Of a DNA stretch of 33,593 bases, positions 7,333-14,418 are shown one piece after another; within the stretch, counting starts at the first letter, position 1, and each line of letters begins with the position of its first letter. The DNA is taken from the NCBI RefSeq assembly GCF_023156245.1, contig NZ_JAKZAH010000040.1, forward strand, positions 1 through 33,593, read 5' to 3'. The DNA comes from Marinobacter bryozoorum (GTDB taxonomy: Bacteria; Pseudomonadota; Gammaproteobacteria; Pseudomonadales; Oleiphilaceae). The notes below the pieces were generated by a model. It was not told the DNA's origin, ran no database searches, and worked only from the letters and a program-made list of their open reading frames with translations. Made by a program: the position numbers and the translations under genes.

Positions 7333-7731
7333 ATGAAAACCCTGCTGATTGCCGTGTTAACTGTTGGCCTGCTGGGCGCGAGTACGCTTGCCCTGGCAGA
7401 CCCGGGGCGCAGTGAGGCCGGACTTCTCAAGGCCCATGACCGCCATGACGGGTACCTGTCCCAGGGCGTGCAACGTCTGCAGCCGGCCCACCGTGGGCGC
7501 GGGCACCAAAGGCATCGTCATTATCAAAAGGGGCCTAAATGGCACCAGGGGCACCGGTATCACGACCGGCATTACCGGGACGACCGGCGTCGCTATCGTG
7601 AGGGGCACCACAAGCACCCCAGGTATCAAAGGCACTACAGGCACTACAGGCCGTACCAGGACCATTACCGCCGTGGTTCGTTCTTCGGAATTGGCGATGG
7701 TAAGAGCGGGGTAGTCATCTGGACGAAATAG
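7333..7731 (+). CDS. Secreted His/Arg/Tyr-rich protein of unknown function
   Basis: A 132-residue protein with a clear Sec signal peptide: MKTLLIA, a hydrophobic core, and ALA-DP cleavage near residue 23. The mature part is dominated by His (about 16), Arg and Tyr in short repeats such as RYHDRHYRDD and RHYRHYRPYQ, and ends GSFFGIGDGKSGVVIWTK. Such composition suggests periplasmic binding of transition metals or polyanions, or a surface-coating role. No enzymatic motif is seen. AAAGGAGATC lies upstream of the ATG as ribosome binding site. A CpxR-like repeat at 7225-7243 suggests induction by envelope stress. The repeated sequence makes alignments unreliable, so I give no family name. The gene is probably monocistronic, with a hairpin just past its stop. 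Confidence 0.8.
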   Translation: MKTLLIAVLTVGLLGASTLALADPGRSEAGLLKAHDRHDGYLSQGVQRLQPAHRGRGHQRHRHYQKGPKWHQGHRYHDRHYRDDRRRYREGHHKHPRYQRHYRHYRPYQDHYRRGSFFGIGDGKSGVVIWTK

Positions 7732-7748
7732 AATGCCACCCGCGTTCT

Positions 7749-7789
7749 GACCTCGTACTCGCATCGCCACAAGGCGTGGTATCGAGGTC
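7749..7789. repeat. Hairpin downstream of the His/Arg-rich gene
   Basis: GACCTCG (7749-7755) pairs with CGAGGTC (7783-7789). Within it CGCC (7765-7768) pairs with GGCG (7773-7776) around ACAA. There is no T-tract, so it may protect the 3' end or act as a Rho-associated stop rather than an intrinsic terminator. Confidence 0.4.
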
Positions 7790-7939
7790 GGACGGCCTCT
7801 TTCCGGGTCATAGCTAACCTTGCTTCTTGCCATTGATTGTCTCTAATTTAAAAATCCTCCATATCGGTCTATTTTTGTACAAATGATGGTCGGCAGTTTA
7901 GCCGTCAATGTGCAAAAGAGTTTCAGGAGGCACAGATTC

Positions 7940-9094
7940 ATGGAACTGGTAAAGCAGTCTGGCAAGGTATCACTGTCTGGACGCAGTTCGCTGCAGGCGT
8001 ATCTGGGGGAGCTGTTGGCACAGGCGGGTATCGAGGTGGGTGGTGACCGGCCCTGGGACATGCAGGTGAATAGTCCGGATGTGGCAGAGCGAATTTTCAC
8101 CGAGGGTAGCCTGGGCCTCGGGGAAAGCTATATGGAGGGTGCCTGGGAGGTTCAGGCGCTGGATGAGTTTATCCACCGGGTGCTAAGGGCAAAGCTCCAC
8201 AGGGAAGTCAGGCCCACCCGGGTGCTGCTGCATTACCTGAAGGCCCGGTTGTTCAATCGCCAGACCGTCTCCCGCGCAAAGGAGGTAGGTAAGCAGCACT
8301 ATGACCTGGGGAATGACTTCTACCGGGCCATGCTGGACCCCCGTATGACCTACACCTGTGGCTATTGGCGGGATGCCACTACGCTAACGCAGGCACAGGA
8401 AGCAAAGCTGGACCTGGTCTGCCGCAAGCTTCAACTGGAACCCGGAATGCGGGTACTGGATATCGGGTGTGGCTGGGGCAGCTTCATGGCCTACGCCGCC
8501 GAGCACTATGGCGTCGAGTGCGTGGGGCTGACGATTTCCCGGGAGCAGGCGGACCTGGCCCGGCAGATGTATCCCGACCTGCCCCTGGATTTCCGCCTGC
8601 AGGATTACCGGGATGTTGACGAGACATTCGACCGCCTCGTCAGTATCGGTATGTTCGAGCATGTGGGTAACAAGAATTACCGGACCTATATGGAGGTTGC
8701 TCACCGGAGCCTGAAAGATGGCGGCCTGTTCCTGCTGCACACCATTGGCAAGAATGAACGGGCGCCGCATTCCGATCCCTGGATGGACAAGTACATTTTC
8801 CCCAACGGTGAGCTTCCATCCATCGGACAGATCGGTGATGCGGTAGATAACCTGTTTGTGGTGGAAGATCTGCACAATTTCGGTGCCGACTATGATCGCA
8901 CCCTGATGGCCTGGTACCGCAACTTCGAGGCGGCCTGGCCCCGTTTTGCCGGGGAGCTTGGGGATCGCTTTTTCCGCATGTGGCGATTCTACCTGCTGTC
9001 CTGTGCCGGCGCCTTTCGCGCACGGGATCTGCAGGTTTGGCAGTGGGTCCTGTCGAAGGGCGGCCATGAAGGCGTCTACCCGCGTGTAACATGA
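7940..9094 (+). CDS. cfa: Cyclopropane-fatty-acyl-phospholipid synthase
   Basis: A membrane-associated SAM-dependent enzyme that converts cis double bonds of phospholipid acyl chains into cyclopropane rings, usually on entry into stationary phase or acid stress. The 384-residue product aligns along its whole length with E. coli Cfa (382). It has TEGSLGLGESYMEG near residue 55, GKQHYDLGNDFYRAMLDP, the SAM-binding VLDIGCGWGSF, SIGMFEHVGNKNY, DPWMDKYIFPNGELPS, and NFGADYDRTLMAWY. The C-terminal CAGAFRARDLQVWQ is typical. The frame is open from an earlier ATG at 7883, but AGGAGG nine bases before the ATG at 7940 and the family alignment decide for 7940. The upstream 100 bp are AT-rich and probably hold the promoter. 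Confidence 0.96.
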   Translation: MELVKQSGKVSLSGRSSLQAYLGELLAQAGIEVGGDRPWDMQVNSPDVAERIFTEGSLGLGESYMEGAWEVQALDEFIHRVLRAKLHREVRPTRVLLHYLKARLFNRQTVSRAKEVGKQHYDLGNDFYRAMLDPRMTYTCGYWRDATTLTQAQEAKLDLVCRKLQLEPGMRVLDIGCGWGSFMAYAAEHYGVECVGLTISREQADLARQMYPDLPLDFRLQDYRDVDETFDRLVSIGMFEHVGNKNYRTYMEVAHRSLKDGGLFLLHTIGKNERAPHSDPWMDKYIFPNGELPSIGQIGDAVDNLFVVEDLHNFGADYDRTLMAWYRNFEAAWPRFAGELGDRFFRMWRFYLLSCAGAFRARDLQVWQWVLSKGGHEGVYPRVT

Positions 9095-9255
9095 TTAATG
9101 TCCCGGATTCCCGGAATTTGCGTTGCTCTATGGAACTGTAACCCGCCCTGTGCGAGGCTGTGGCGCTATTCGGGGTAACCTGTGTTGTGCGCCCACCGGG
9201 TTGTTGACACCAGGATACCTCGCTCCCCAGTTAGCGTGATCGAGGAGTATCGTTA

Positions 9256-10359
9256 ATGGCGGCCGGTCCGGTAGATTCCCGCGAATTCCTGTTTCAGCTG
9301 TTCGACGTGCTGGATACTGGCGCCCTGGTGGCCCGGCCCCGGTACCAGGAGCATTCCGTTAACTCCCTGAGGGCAGTGGTAGACACCTTTACCCGCCTTG
9401 CCGAAGGCCGAAGTGGAGCCGGCGATGGCCAGGCAGAGGCCCTGGCCGATGGCTCTGTTGGCGTGGTCCCGGAGGCGATACTGACCCTGGGTAATGGTCT
9501 GTACCAGGCTGACGGACAGCACAGTCGCTTGTTCAGAACCCGCTCGGAAGACCTGGCAGGCAGACCCATGGCCGTTGCGCTGTCTGTCTGGCAGAGCTTC
9601 CGTCGTACCTTGTCCGGCGCAGGGAAGGCGCAGCTGGATACGCCAGAGTCGGCGGACCTCCGTGGTCGCCTGCTGCAGGCCAAGAGCCGCTCAGAGGCTG
9701 GCCTCGCCATGGTGCTTTATAGCGCCTCGCTGGTGGAGGACATTCAGAGCCATCCGAACCCTTCCCGCCGGGAAACCGGGGAGCGCCTGCTGGCCTTCCT
9801 TGAGCCGGTGCTGGCCTGGTGGCCACTGCACGCGGCCTGGCAGGCTTCCGTTGCGCTCGGGGGCGCGATGCAGGCTCCTGACCCGGAAACCGCCAACCGC
9901 CATGCCCGGGAGTTCCTTGGGCAGCGAGTATGGGCCCACCAGAGCCACGGCCTGCAGTTGTTTCTGCAAACCTTGCAGAAAGACCTGGAAGCCGCGGTTA
10001 CCGAAGATACCCGGCAATGGGCGCTTTCGCTCAGTGAGACCCTGCAACGGGCGGTAAAGGTGACCCAGTCGCTGGGCAGGGACCTGCAGGCTGGTTCCTC
10101 GCAGCGGATACTGGCTAACGCGGGGCGTTACCTGCACCTGTTCGGAGAAATGCTGGCGGGTTGGATGTGGCTGAGACAGGCCAATGCAGCGGCCCGGCGA
10201 CTACCGGACGCCGGGCCTGAGGAAGAGGCCTTCCTGCTCGGCAAGATGCAGGCTGCCCGGTACTTTTTCCACTGGACGCTACCGGAAGTGGCCCAGGACC
10301 TGGTGTTGCTGCAAAACCAGGATACGACCTGCCTGGATATGAGGGCAGCCTGGTTCTGA
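9256..10359 (+). CDS. Acyl-CoA dehydrogenase-like protein lacking the catalytic core (probable pseudoenzyme)
   Basis: A 367-residue protein that looks like a shrunken long-form acyl-CoA dehydrogenase (normally about 600 residues). The N-terminal FLFQLFDVLDTGALVARPRY matches the start of that subfamily. The C-terminal GEMLAGWMWLRQANAA and KMQAARYFFHWTLPEV, followed by LLQNQDTTCLDMRAAWF, match its C-terminal domain. The middle beta domain that binds FAD and substrate is missing. At residues 226-234, WAHQSHGLQ stands where IYEGTNGIQ is expected, so the catalytic Glu would be His228; the GGHGY motif is also absent. The frame is intact, with AGGAG eight bases before the ATG, so the gene is probably expressed rather than decaying. 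A structural or regulatory role is possible. It lies 161 bp after cfa, a lipid-metabolism neighbour. Confidence 0.75.
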   Translation: MAAGPVDSREFLFQLFDVLDTGALVARPRYQEHSVNSLRAVVDTFTRLAEGRSGAGDGQAEALADGSVGVVPEAILTLGNGLYQADGQHSRLFRTRSEDLAGRPMAVALSVWQSFRRTLSGAGKAQLDTPESADLRGRLLQAKSRSEAGLAMVLYSASLVEDIQSHPNPSRRETGERLLAFLEPVLAWWPLHAAWQASVALGGAMQAPDPETANRHAREFLGQRVWAHQSHGLQLFLQTLQKDLEAAVTEDTRQWALSLSETLQRAVKVTQSLGRDLQAGSSQRILANAGRYLHLFGEMLAGWMWLRQANAAARRLPDAGPEEEAFLLGKMQAARYFFHWTLPEVAQDLVLLQNQDTTCLDMRAAWF

Positions 10360-10385
10360 GTACTTGCCCCGATAGCGTGGCAGTG

Positions 10386-11183
10386 TCAGGCAAAGACGCC
10401 GATCAGGATGATGCCGAGGATGATGCGGTAGGCCACGAAGGGCATCATGCCGATGCGCTTGATAAACGCCAGGAAATAATGAATACACAGGTAGGCCGAG
10501 ATACCGGACAGGGCAATTCCGGCAGCCATGGCTTCCCACTGGACGGGTTGCGAGGTTTCTGCCAGTGACTTGATCTGCAGGCCGCAGGCCAGCACGATCA
10601 CCGGAATCGACAAAAGAAACGAAAAACGGGAGGCGGCTTCCCGGTTCATGCCCATGAGCAGCGCAGCGGTGATGGTGATACCGGAACGGGACGTGCCGGG
10701 GAAAAGGGCAAGGGCCTGGGCGCAACCGATAACCAGGACGTCTTTCCAGTTGATCTGTGCCTCGGTGCGATGGCCGCGGCGGCGCAGGTCGGCCCAGGCC
10801 AGCACAATGCCAAATACGATCAGGCCAGCGGCCAGGTACAGGGGCGATCTGAGTACGGTTTCAATGGTGTCCTTGAAAGCCAGCCCTGCCAGTCCTACCG
10901 GAATGGTGCCAAATAGTACTGCCCATGCAAGGCGTGCGTCTTCGTCCGGCTGGCGGGTCCGCAGAGAACGGAACCAGCTGCCCGTCATGGTGATGAGGTC
11001 ACGACGGAAATAAAGCACCACCGCCAGCAGGCTGCCCAGGTGCAGTGCGACGTCGAACGCCAACCCCTGGTCCTGCCAGTTGGTCATTACCGGTACCAGG
11101 ATCAGGTGGGCCGATGATGATATCGGCAGGAACTCGGAAATGCCCTGTACCAGGGATAGGATGACAACCTGAAGCCAGTCCAT
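10386..11183 (-). CDS. uppP: Undecaprenyl-diphosphatase UppP (BacA)
   Basis: An integral inner-membrane phosphatase that dephosphorylates undecaprenyl pyrophosphate, recycling the lipid carrier for peptidoglycan and surface polysaccharides. The 265-residue length is that of the family (E. coli 273). Both signature regions are present: VQGISEFLPISSSAHLILVP (13-32), with the acidic, serine and histidine residues of the active site, and FPGTSRSGITITAALLMG, with the conserved Arg. The rest is hydrophobic helices separated by short loops, including LALFPG. The start is the ATG at 11183 in the consensus family position MDWLQVVILSLVQG. It converges on the acyl-CoA dehydrogenase-like gene with a 26-bp gap holding no evident terminator. 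UppP also supplies carrier for the polysaccharide locus further along, though not as an operon partner. Confidence 0.96.
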   Translation of the reverse strand: MDWLQVVILSLVQGISEFLPISSSAHLILVPVMTNWQDQGLAFDVALHLGSLLAVVLYFRRDLITMTGSWFRSLRTRQPDEDARLAWAVLFGTIPVGLAGLAFKDTIETVLRSPLYLAAGLIVFGIVLAWADLRRRGHRTEAQINWKDVLVIGCAQALALFPGTSRSGITITAALLMGMNREAASRFSFLLSIPVIVLACGLQIKSLAETSQPVQWEAMAAGIALSGISAYLCIHYFLAFIKRIGMMPFVAYRIILGIILIGVFA

Positions 11184-11290
11184 GGTAAGTCCTGTTGGCG
11201 GTAAGATCGGGTGGTAGTCTGTCGAAAGCCGGCTATTCTAAACAAAAAGAGACAATAACAAACAGTGAACAGAAGGACACAGGCAAGGGT

Positions 11291-11533
11291 ATGGCCAATC
11301 CGAGACCGGTACTGGAAACGTCCCTCCGCGAAAAACTTACCGACTATATGCTCCAGCAGCAAATCGTTGAACTGGTTTACCGTGACTCCTCCGGTCAGGT
11401 TCAGGTGGTACATTCACGTATAAGAGACCTTTTCACCCGTCCGGGGGGAGACTTCGTGGCCCTTGAAAAGGGCGTTCTGCTGGCTGTGGACCATATTCTG
11501 ATTATCGATGGTCATAACCTGAACGGTTATTGA
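11291..11533 (+). CDS. Small protein of unknown function, possibly Rof-like
   Basis: An 80-residue protein, divergent from uppP with a gap of about 107 bp. After a polar N-terminus it has LREKLTDYMLQQQIVELVYRD, then alternating short hydrophobic strands VQVVHSRIRDLFTR and GDFVALEKGVLLAVDHILIIDGH. This strand pattern is compatible with a small beta-barrel such as the Sm-like fold of the Rho-binding antiterminator Rof, but no diagnostic motif is seen and the link is a guess. The frame is open from 11195, but the ATG at 11291 gives the compact protein; AGAAGGA lies some 13 bases upstream, a longer spacing than usual. No signal peptide or membrane segment. A short partial palindrome (taccggta) follows the stop. 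Confidence 0.65.
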   Translation: MANPRPVLETSLREKLTDYMLQQQIVELVYRDSSGQVQVVHSRIRDLFTRPGGDFVALEKGVLLAVDHILIIDGHNLNGY

Positions 11534-11667
11534 TTACCGGTAATGCCAGGGCAATGCAAAATACATTCATCCTGTCCTAGTATCGTTGTTGATCACACAT
11601 TGGCGTGAACCACGTCCCGCAAAGGGCGTCGTGATGCCGTGCTCTCACCAACCAAAAGGGATGACCA

Positions 11668-11994
11668 ATGAAAAAGCTGACGCTGAGTTTCTTCACACTG
11701 ATGCTGCTTCTGGGGCTGGCCGGTTGCAGCGATGACAGCGACGAAGGTGCCGATTTCGAACAGGCTGCCGATAACGCCGAAGAGATGGCTGAAGATGCAG
11801 CCAGCGCAACCGAGGAGACCTTTGAGGATGCGACCGGCACCCAGGAAGGCCCGATAGAAGGGGCAGCGGAATCCGCCTCTGACGCCGCCGATGAAGTCGG
11901 CGAAGAAATCGACGAAGCCGGCGAAGAGATTGGTGAATCCATGGAAAAGGCCGGTGAGGAAATGGAAGAGGCCGGGGATGAAATCGTTCAATAA
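11668..11994 (+). CDS. Acidic coiled-coil lipoprotein
   Basis: A 108-residue lipoprotein: MKKLTLSFFTLMLLLGLAGC gives a signal peptide with lipobox LAGC and lipidated Cys20. The next residue is Ser, which fits outer-membrane sorting. The mature chain is strikingly acidic, with many Glu/Asp, Ala and Gly, and repeats such as EEIDEAGEEIGESMEKAGEE near the end, giving a heptad-like helical pattern. It could form a periplasmic coiled coil like small Lpp-type spacers or bind cations; function is unknown. An AAAAGGGA site lies upstream of the ATG, and a strong intrinsic terminator follows 23 bp after the stop, so this is a single-gene transcript. Low-complexity composition limits homology calls. Confidence 0.85.
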   Translation: MKKLTLSFFTLMLLLGLAGCSDDSDEGADFEQAADNAEEMAEDAASATEETFEDATGTQEGPIEGAAESASDAADEVGEEIDEAGEEIGESMEKAGEEMEEAGDEIVQ

Positions 11995-12017
11995 ATAGTT
12001 ATTGCTGAGTGTTGAAT

Positions 12018-12052
12018 GGGCAGCCACCCGGTCAGGGTGCCTGCCCTTTTTT
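12018..12052 (+). terminator. Intrinsic terminator after the acidic lipoprotein gene
   Basis: GGGCAG (12018-12023) pairs with CTGCCC (12041-12046), then after a single C-C mismatch CACCC (12025-12029) pairs with GGGTG (12035-12039) around a five-base loop. Six T follow at 12047-12052. Confidence 0.93.
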
Positions 12053-12078
12053 CGTCATGGAACTGCCGATACATCCGG

Positions 12079-12129
12079 TGGTCACGGTTTTGTCTGCTAA
12101 CTGACAAATAAGCGTCACAGAACCGTAAG
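12079..12129 (+). promoter_or_regulatory. Pho-box-like array of 7-mers at an 11-bp period
   Basis: Five 7-base units start at 12079, 12090, 12101, 12112 and 12123, with four-base AT-leaning spacers: TGGTCAC, TTGTCTG, CTGACAA, GCGTCAC and CCGTAAG. The first, second and fourth fit the PhoB half-site CTGTCAT fairly well; the others are degenerate. Seven bases plus a four-base spacer is the exact geometry of a Pho box. The array ends about 58 bp before the PhoX start, with a weak TAAGAT -10 candidate at 12126-12131. Confidence 0.5.
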
Positions 12130-12186
12130 ATTCCGTTGTCATTCTCAGGTTTCCACCCATCCCGATGATCAGATGTGAGAGAAACC

Positions 12187-14217
12187 ATGAAGGACCACCA
12201 CGAACTCAGCCAGATCAAGCTTGACCCGGAACACGAACCCGTCAGAAACCACACTGACAACCTGCCGTTTCATCAGGTGCTGGCTGCCCGTATGCAGCGC
12301 CGGACGGTGATGAAAGGTACCATGGGTGCTGCCCTGGCCGGTTTCATGGGGCTGTCCCTTGTCGGCTGCGGTAGCGACAGTGACGATGACGACGAGTCAG
12401 GCGATCCTGCTGAGGGTGGCGGTTCCGCTGCACTTACCCTGGGCTTCGAGCCCGTTTCCCCCACAGATGCCAATCAGGTTACGGTGCCAGCCGGCTATAC
12501 GGCATCCGTGTTCCTGCCGTGGGGCACACCGCTGGCTGGTGGCTACCCGGAATTCGATCCTCAGGGCAACAACACCGGGGCCCAGCAGGAGCAGCAGGTG
12601 GGTATGCATCATGACGGCATGCATTTCTTCCCCATCGACGTGAATGAAGGCGGTAACAGTTCTGCCGAGGGGCTGCTGGTTATCAACCATGAGTACATCG
12701 ACCAGGGCGCAGCCCACCCCGCAGGACCGACGACCCTGGCGGACGGTAGCCGGCCAGCGGATGAAGTTCGCAAGGAAATTGCCGCTCACGGTGTCTCCGT
12801 GGCCCATATCCGCCGCAGTAGCGATGGCATCTGGGACCTGGTGCACGGCAGTGCCTACAACCGCCGCGTAACGGGCGGAACCCCTATGGCATTGCAGGGT
12901 CCGGTACGCGGCTCTGAAAAGGTGGTCACGCCCTACAGCCCGGACGGAACCCGCACGCGGGGTACACTCAATAACTGCTCTATGGGGCCGACACCCTGGA
13001 ACACCTACCTGACCGCCGAGGAGAACTGGCACGGTTACTTCGTGTGTCGTGATGAACCCATGCCGAAAGAGTATGCCCGTGCCGGCGTAGGTACCGAATC
13101 ACGGTACGACTGGGAACTGGCCGATAACGGTGCCGATGAATACGTGCGTTTTGATGCGACCCGAACCGGGGGTTCTGCCACTGAGGATTACCGGAACGAG
13201 CCCAACACTTTCGGTTTCATGGTGGAGATTGATCCCTTTGATCCGGAAGGCACGCCCCAGAAGCGTACCGCCCTTGGCAAGTTCGGCCATGAGGGCGTGA
13301 TCTTTGCGCCTGCCGTGGAAGGGCAGCCCGTCGTATGCTATTCCGGCGATGACCGCCGCTTCGAATACATCTACAAGTTTGTTTCTGCGCAACCTTACCG
13401 GGCTGACACCGCTGATGGCAGCCTGCTGGATACCGGTACATTGTACGTGGCCCGCTTCAACGAAGATGGCTCCGGTGAGTGGCTGCCGCTGTCTCTGGAT
13501 GATGCGGGATTTGTGGAGAAAATGAACGCTGCCGTTGGCTCCAGGGTCGGCGACATCCAGTTTGATGAGGCCTTCTCGGACCAGGCCGATCTGTTGCTGA
13601 ACACCCGGCTGGCTGCCGATATTGCAGGGGCGACGCCCATGGACCGTCCGGAGTGGGGCGCCGTGGATCCGGAAACCGGAGAGGTATACTTCACCCTCAC
13701 CAACAACTCACAGCGCACTGAAGATGACGTCAATGCTGCGAACCCCAACGGCCCGAACCCCAATGGCCACATCATTCGCTGGGCAGAGGCGGGTGGCAAC
13801 CATGCCGCGACGACTTTTGACTGGGATATCTTCGTCTTTGCCGGGGAGAGCGGAACACAGACCGTCGTCGGAGACAGCGTCCTGGTGGAACTGGATCAGA
13901 GCAACCTGTTCAACAGCCCGGACGGCCTGTGGTTCGACGGCGACCGGCGCCTGTGGATCCAGACTGACGGACGCTGGGGCGAGCCCTGGGGCAACAACAT
14001 GATGCTGGCGGCGAACCCGGATACCCGGGAGATCAAGCGCTTCCTGGTGGGCCCCACCAATTGTGAAGTGACCGGGGTCGTTACCACACCGGATCAGACT
14101 TCCATGTTCGTGGGTATCCAGCACCCTGCTGCCTGGCCCGCCGATGCCGCTGAGGGCCACTCACGTTCATCGGTAGTGGTCGTCACCCGCGAAGGCGGCG
14201 GCGTTATCGGCGCCTGA
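12187..14217 (+). CDS. PhoX-family (DUF839) alkaline phosphatase, TAT-exported
   Basis: A secreted calcium- and iron-dependent phosphatase of the PhoX type, about 676 residues from this start. It releases phosphate from phosphoesters outside the cytoplasm. The N-terminus has a long polar stretch and a twin-arginine leader (QRRTVMKGTMG, Arg38-Arg39), then LSLVGCG, which looks like a TAT lipobox with Cys61, followed by an acidic linker. Family blocks include VINHEYID, ALGKFGHEGVIF, SGDDRRFEYIYKFVS, RPEWGAVDPETGEVYFTLTNNSQR (here split over two lines of the fold), and PDGLWFDGDRRLWIQTDG. A GTG four codons upstream (12175) is an alternative start; the ATG at 12187 is preceded only by a weak GAGAGA. 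The Pho-box-like array upstream suggests induction by phosphate starvation. A terminator follows at 14242. Confidence 0.9.
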   Translation: MKDHHELSQIKLDPEHEPVRNHTDNLPFHQVLAARMQRRTVMKGTMGAALAGFMGLSLVGCGSDSDDDDESGDPAEGGGSAALTLGFEPVSPTDANQVTVPAGYTASVFLPWGTPLAGGYPEFDPQGNNTGAQQEQQVGMHHDGMHFFPIDVNEGGNSSAEGLLVINHEYIDQGAAHPAGPTTLADGSRPADEVRKEIAAHGVSVAHIRRSSDGIWDLVHGSAYNRRVTGGTPMALQGPVRGSEKVVTPYSPDGTRTRGTLNNCSMGPTPWNTYLTAEENWHGYFVCRDEPMPKEYARAGVGTESRYDWELADNGADEYVRFDATRTGGSATEDYRNEPNTFGFMVEIDPFDPEGTPQKRTALGKFGHEGVIFAPAVEGQPVVCYSGDDRRFEYIYKFVSAQPYRADTADGSLLDTGTLYVARFNEDGSGEWLPLSLDDAGFVEKMNAAVGSRVGDIQFDEAFSDQADLLLNTRLAADIAGATPMDRPEWGAVDPETGEVYFTLTNNSQRTEDDVNAANPNGPNPNGHIIRWAEAGGNHAATTFDWDIFVFAGESGTQTVVGDSVLVELDQSNLFNSPDGLWFDGDRRLWIQTDGRWGEPWGNNMMLAANPDTREIKRFLVGPTNCEVTGVVTTPDQTSMFVGIQHPAAWPADAAEGHSRSSVVVVTREGGGVIGA

Positions 14218-14241
14218 TCCGGATTAAGGCAGCTCTCCAAT

Positions 14242-14271
14242 AAGGCCGGCCGGCATACGGGCCGGCCTTTT
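14242..14271 (+). terminator. Intrinsic terminator after the PhoX gene
   Basis: GGCCGGCC at 14244-14251 and again at 14260-14267 (self-complementary) form an 8-bp stem, extended by AA/TT, around an eight-base loop. Four T follow at 14268-14271. Confidence 0.9.
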
Positions 14272-14418
14272 GCGCTGAGCGGACGCTGAAAGAACGGCTG
14301 GCCTGTAAAACCACGTAAAATGTAGTTGATATGTCACTAAAGTCGGATTCCCTGATGACCATTTTTTCGTATGCTGATATGACCAAAATATAACCAGAAC
14401 AACGATGGCGACGTCAGA

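Noticed and set aside
14338..14380. Possible sigma-28 flagellar-type promoter before the chemoreceptor
   Set aside because: A TAAAG-like -35 and GCTGATAT -10 are present, but the spacing is far from the 11 bases needed.
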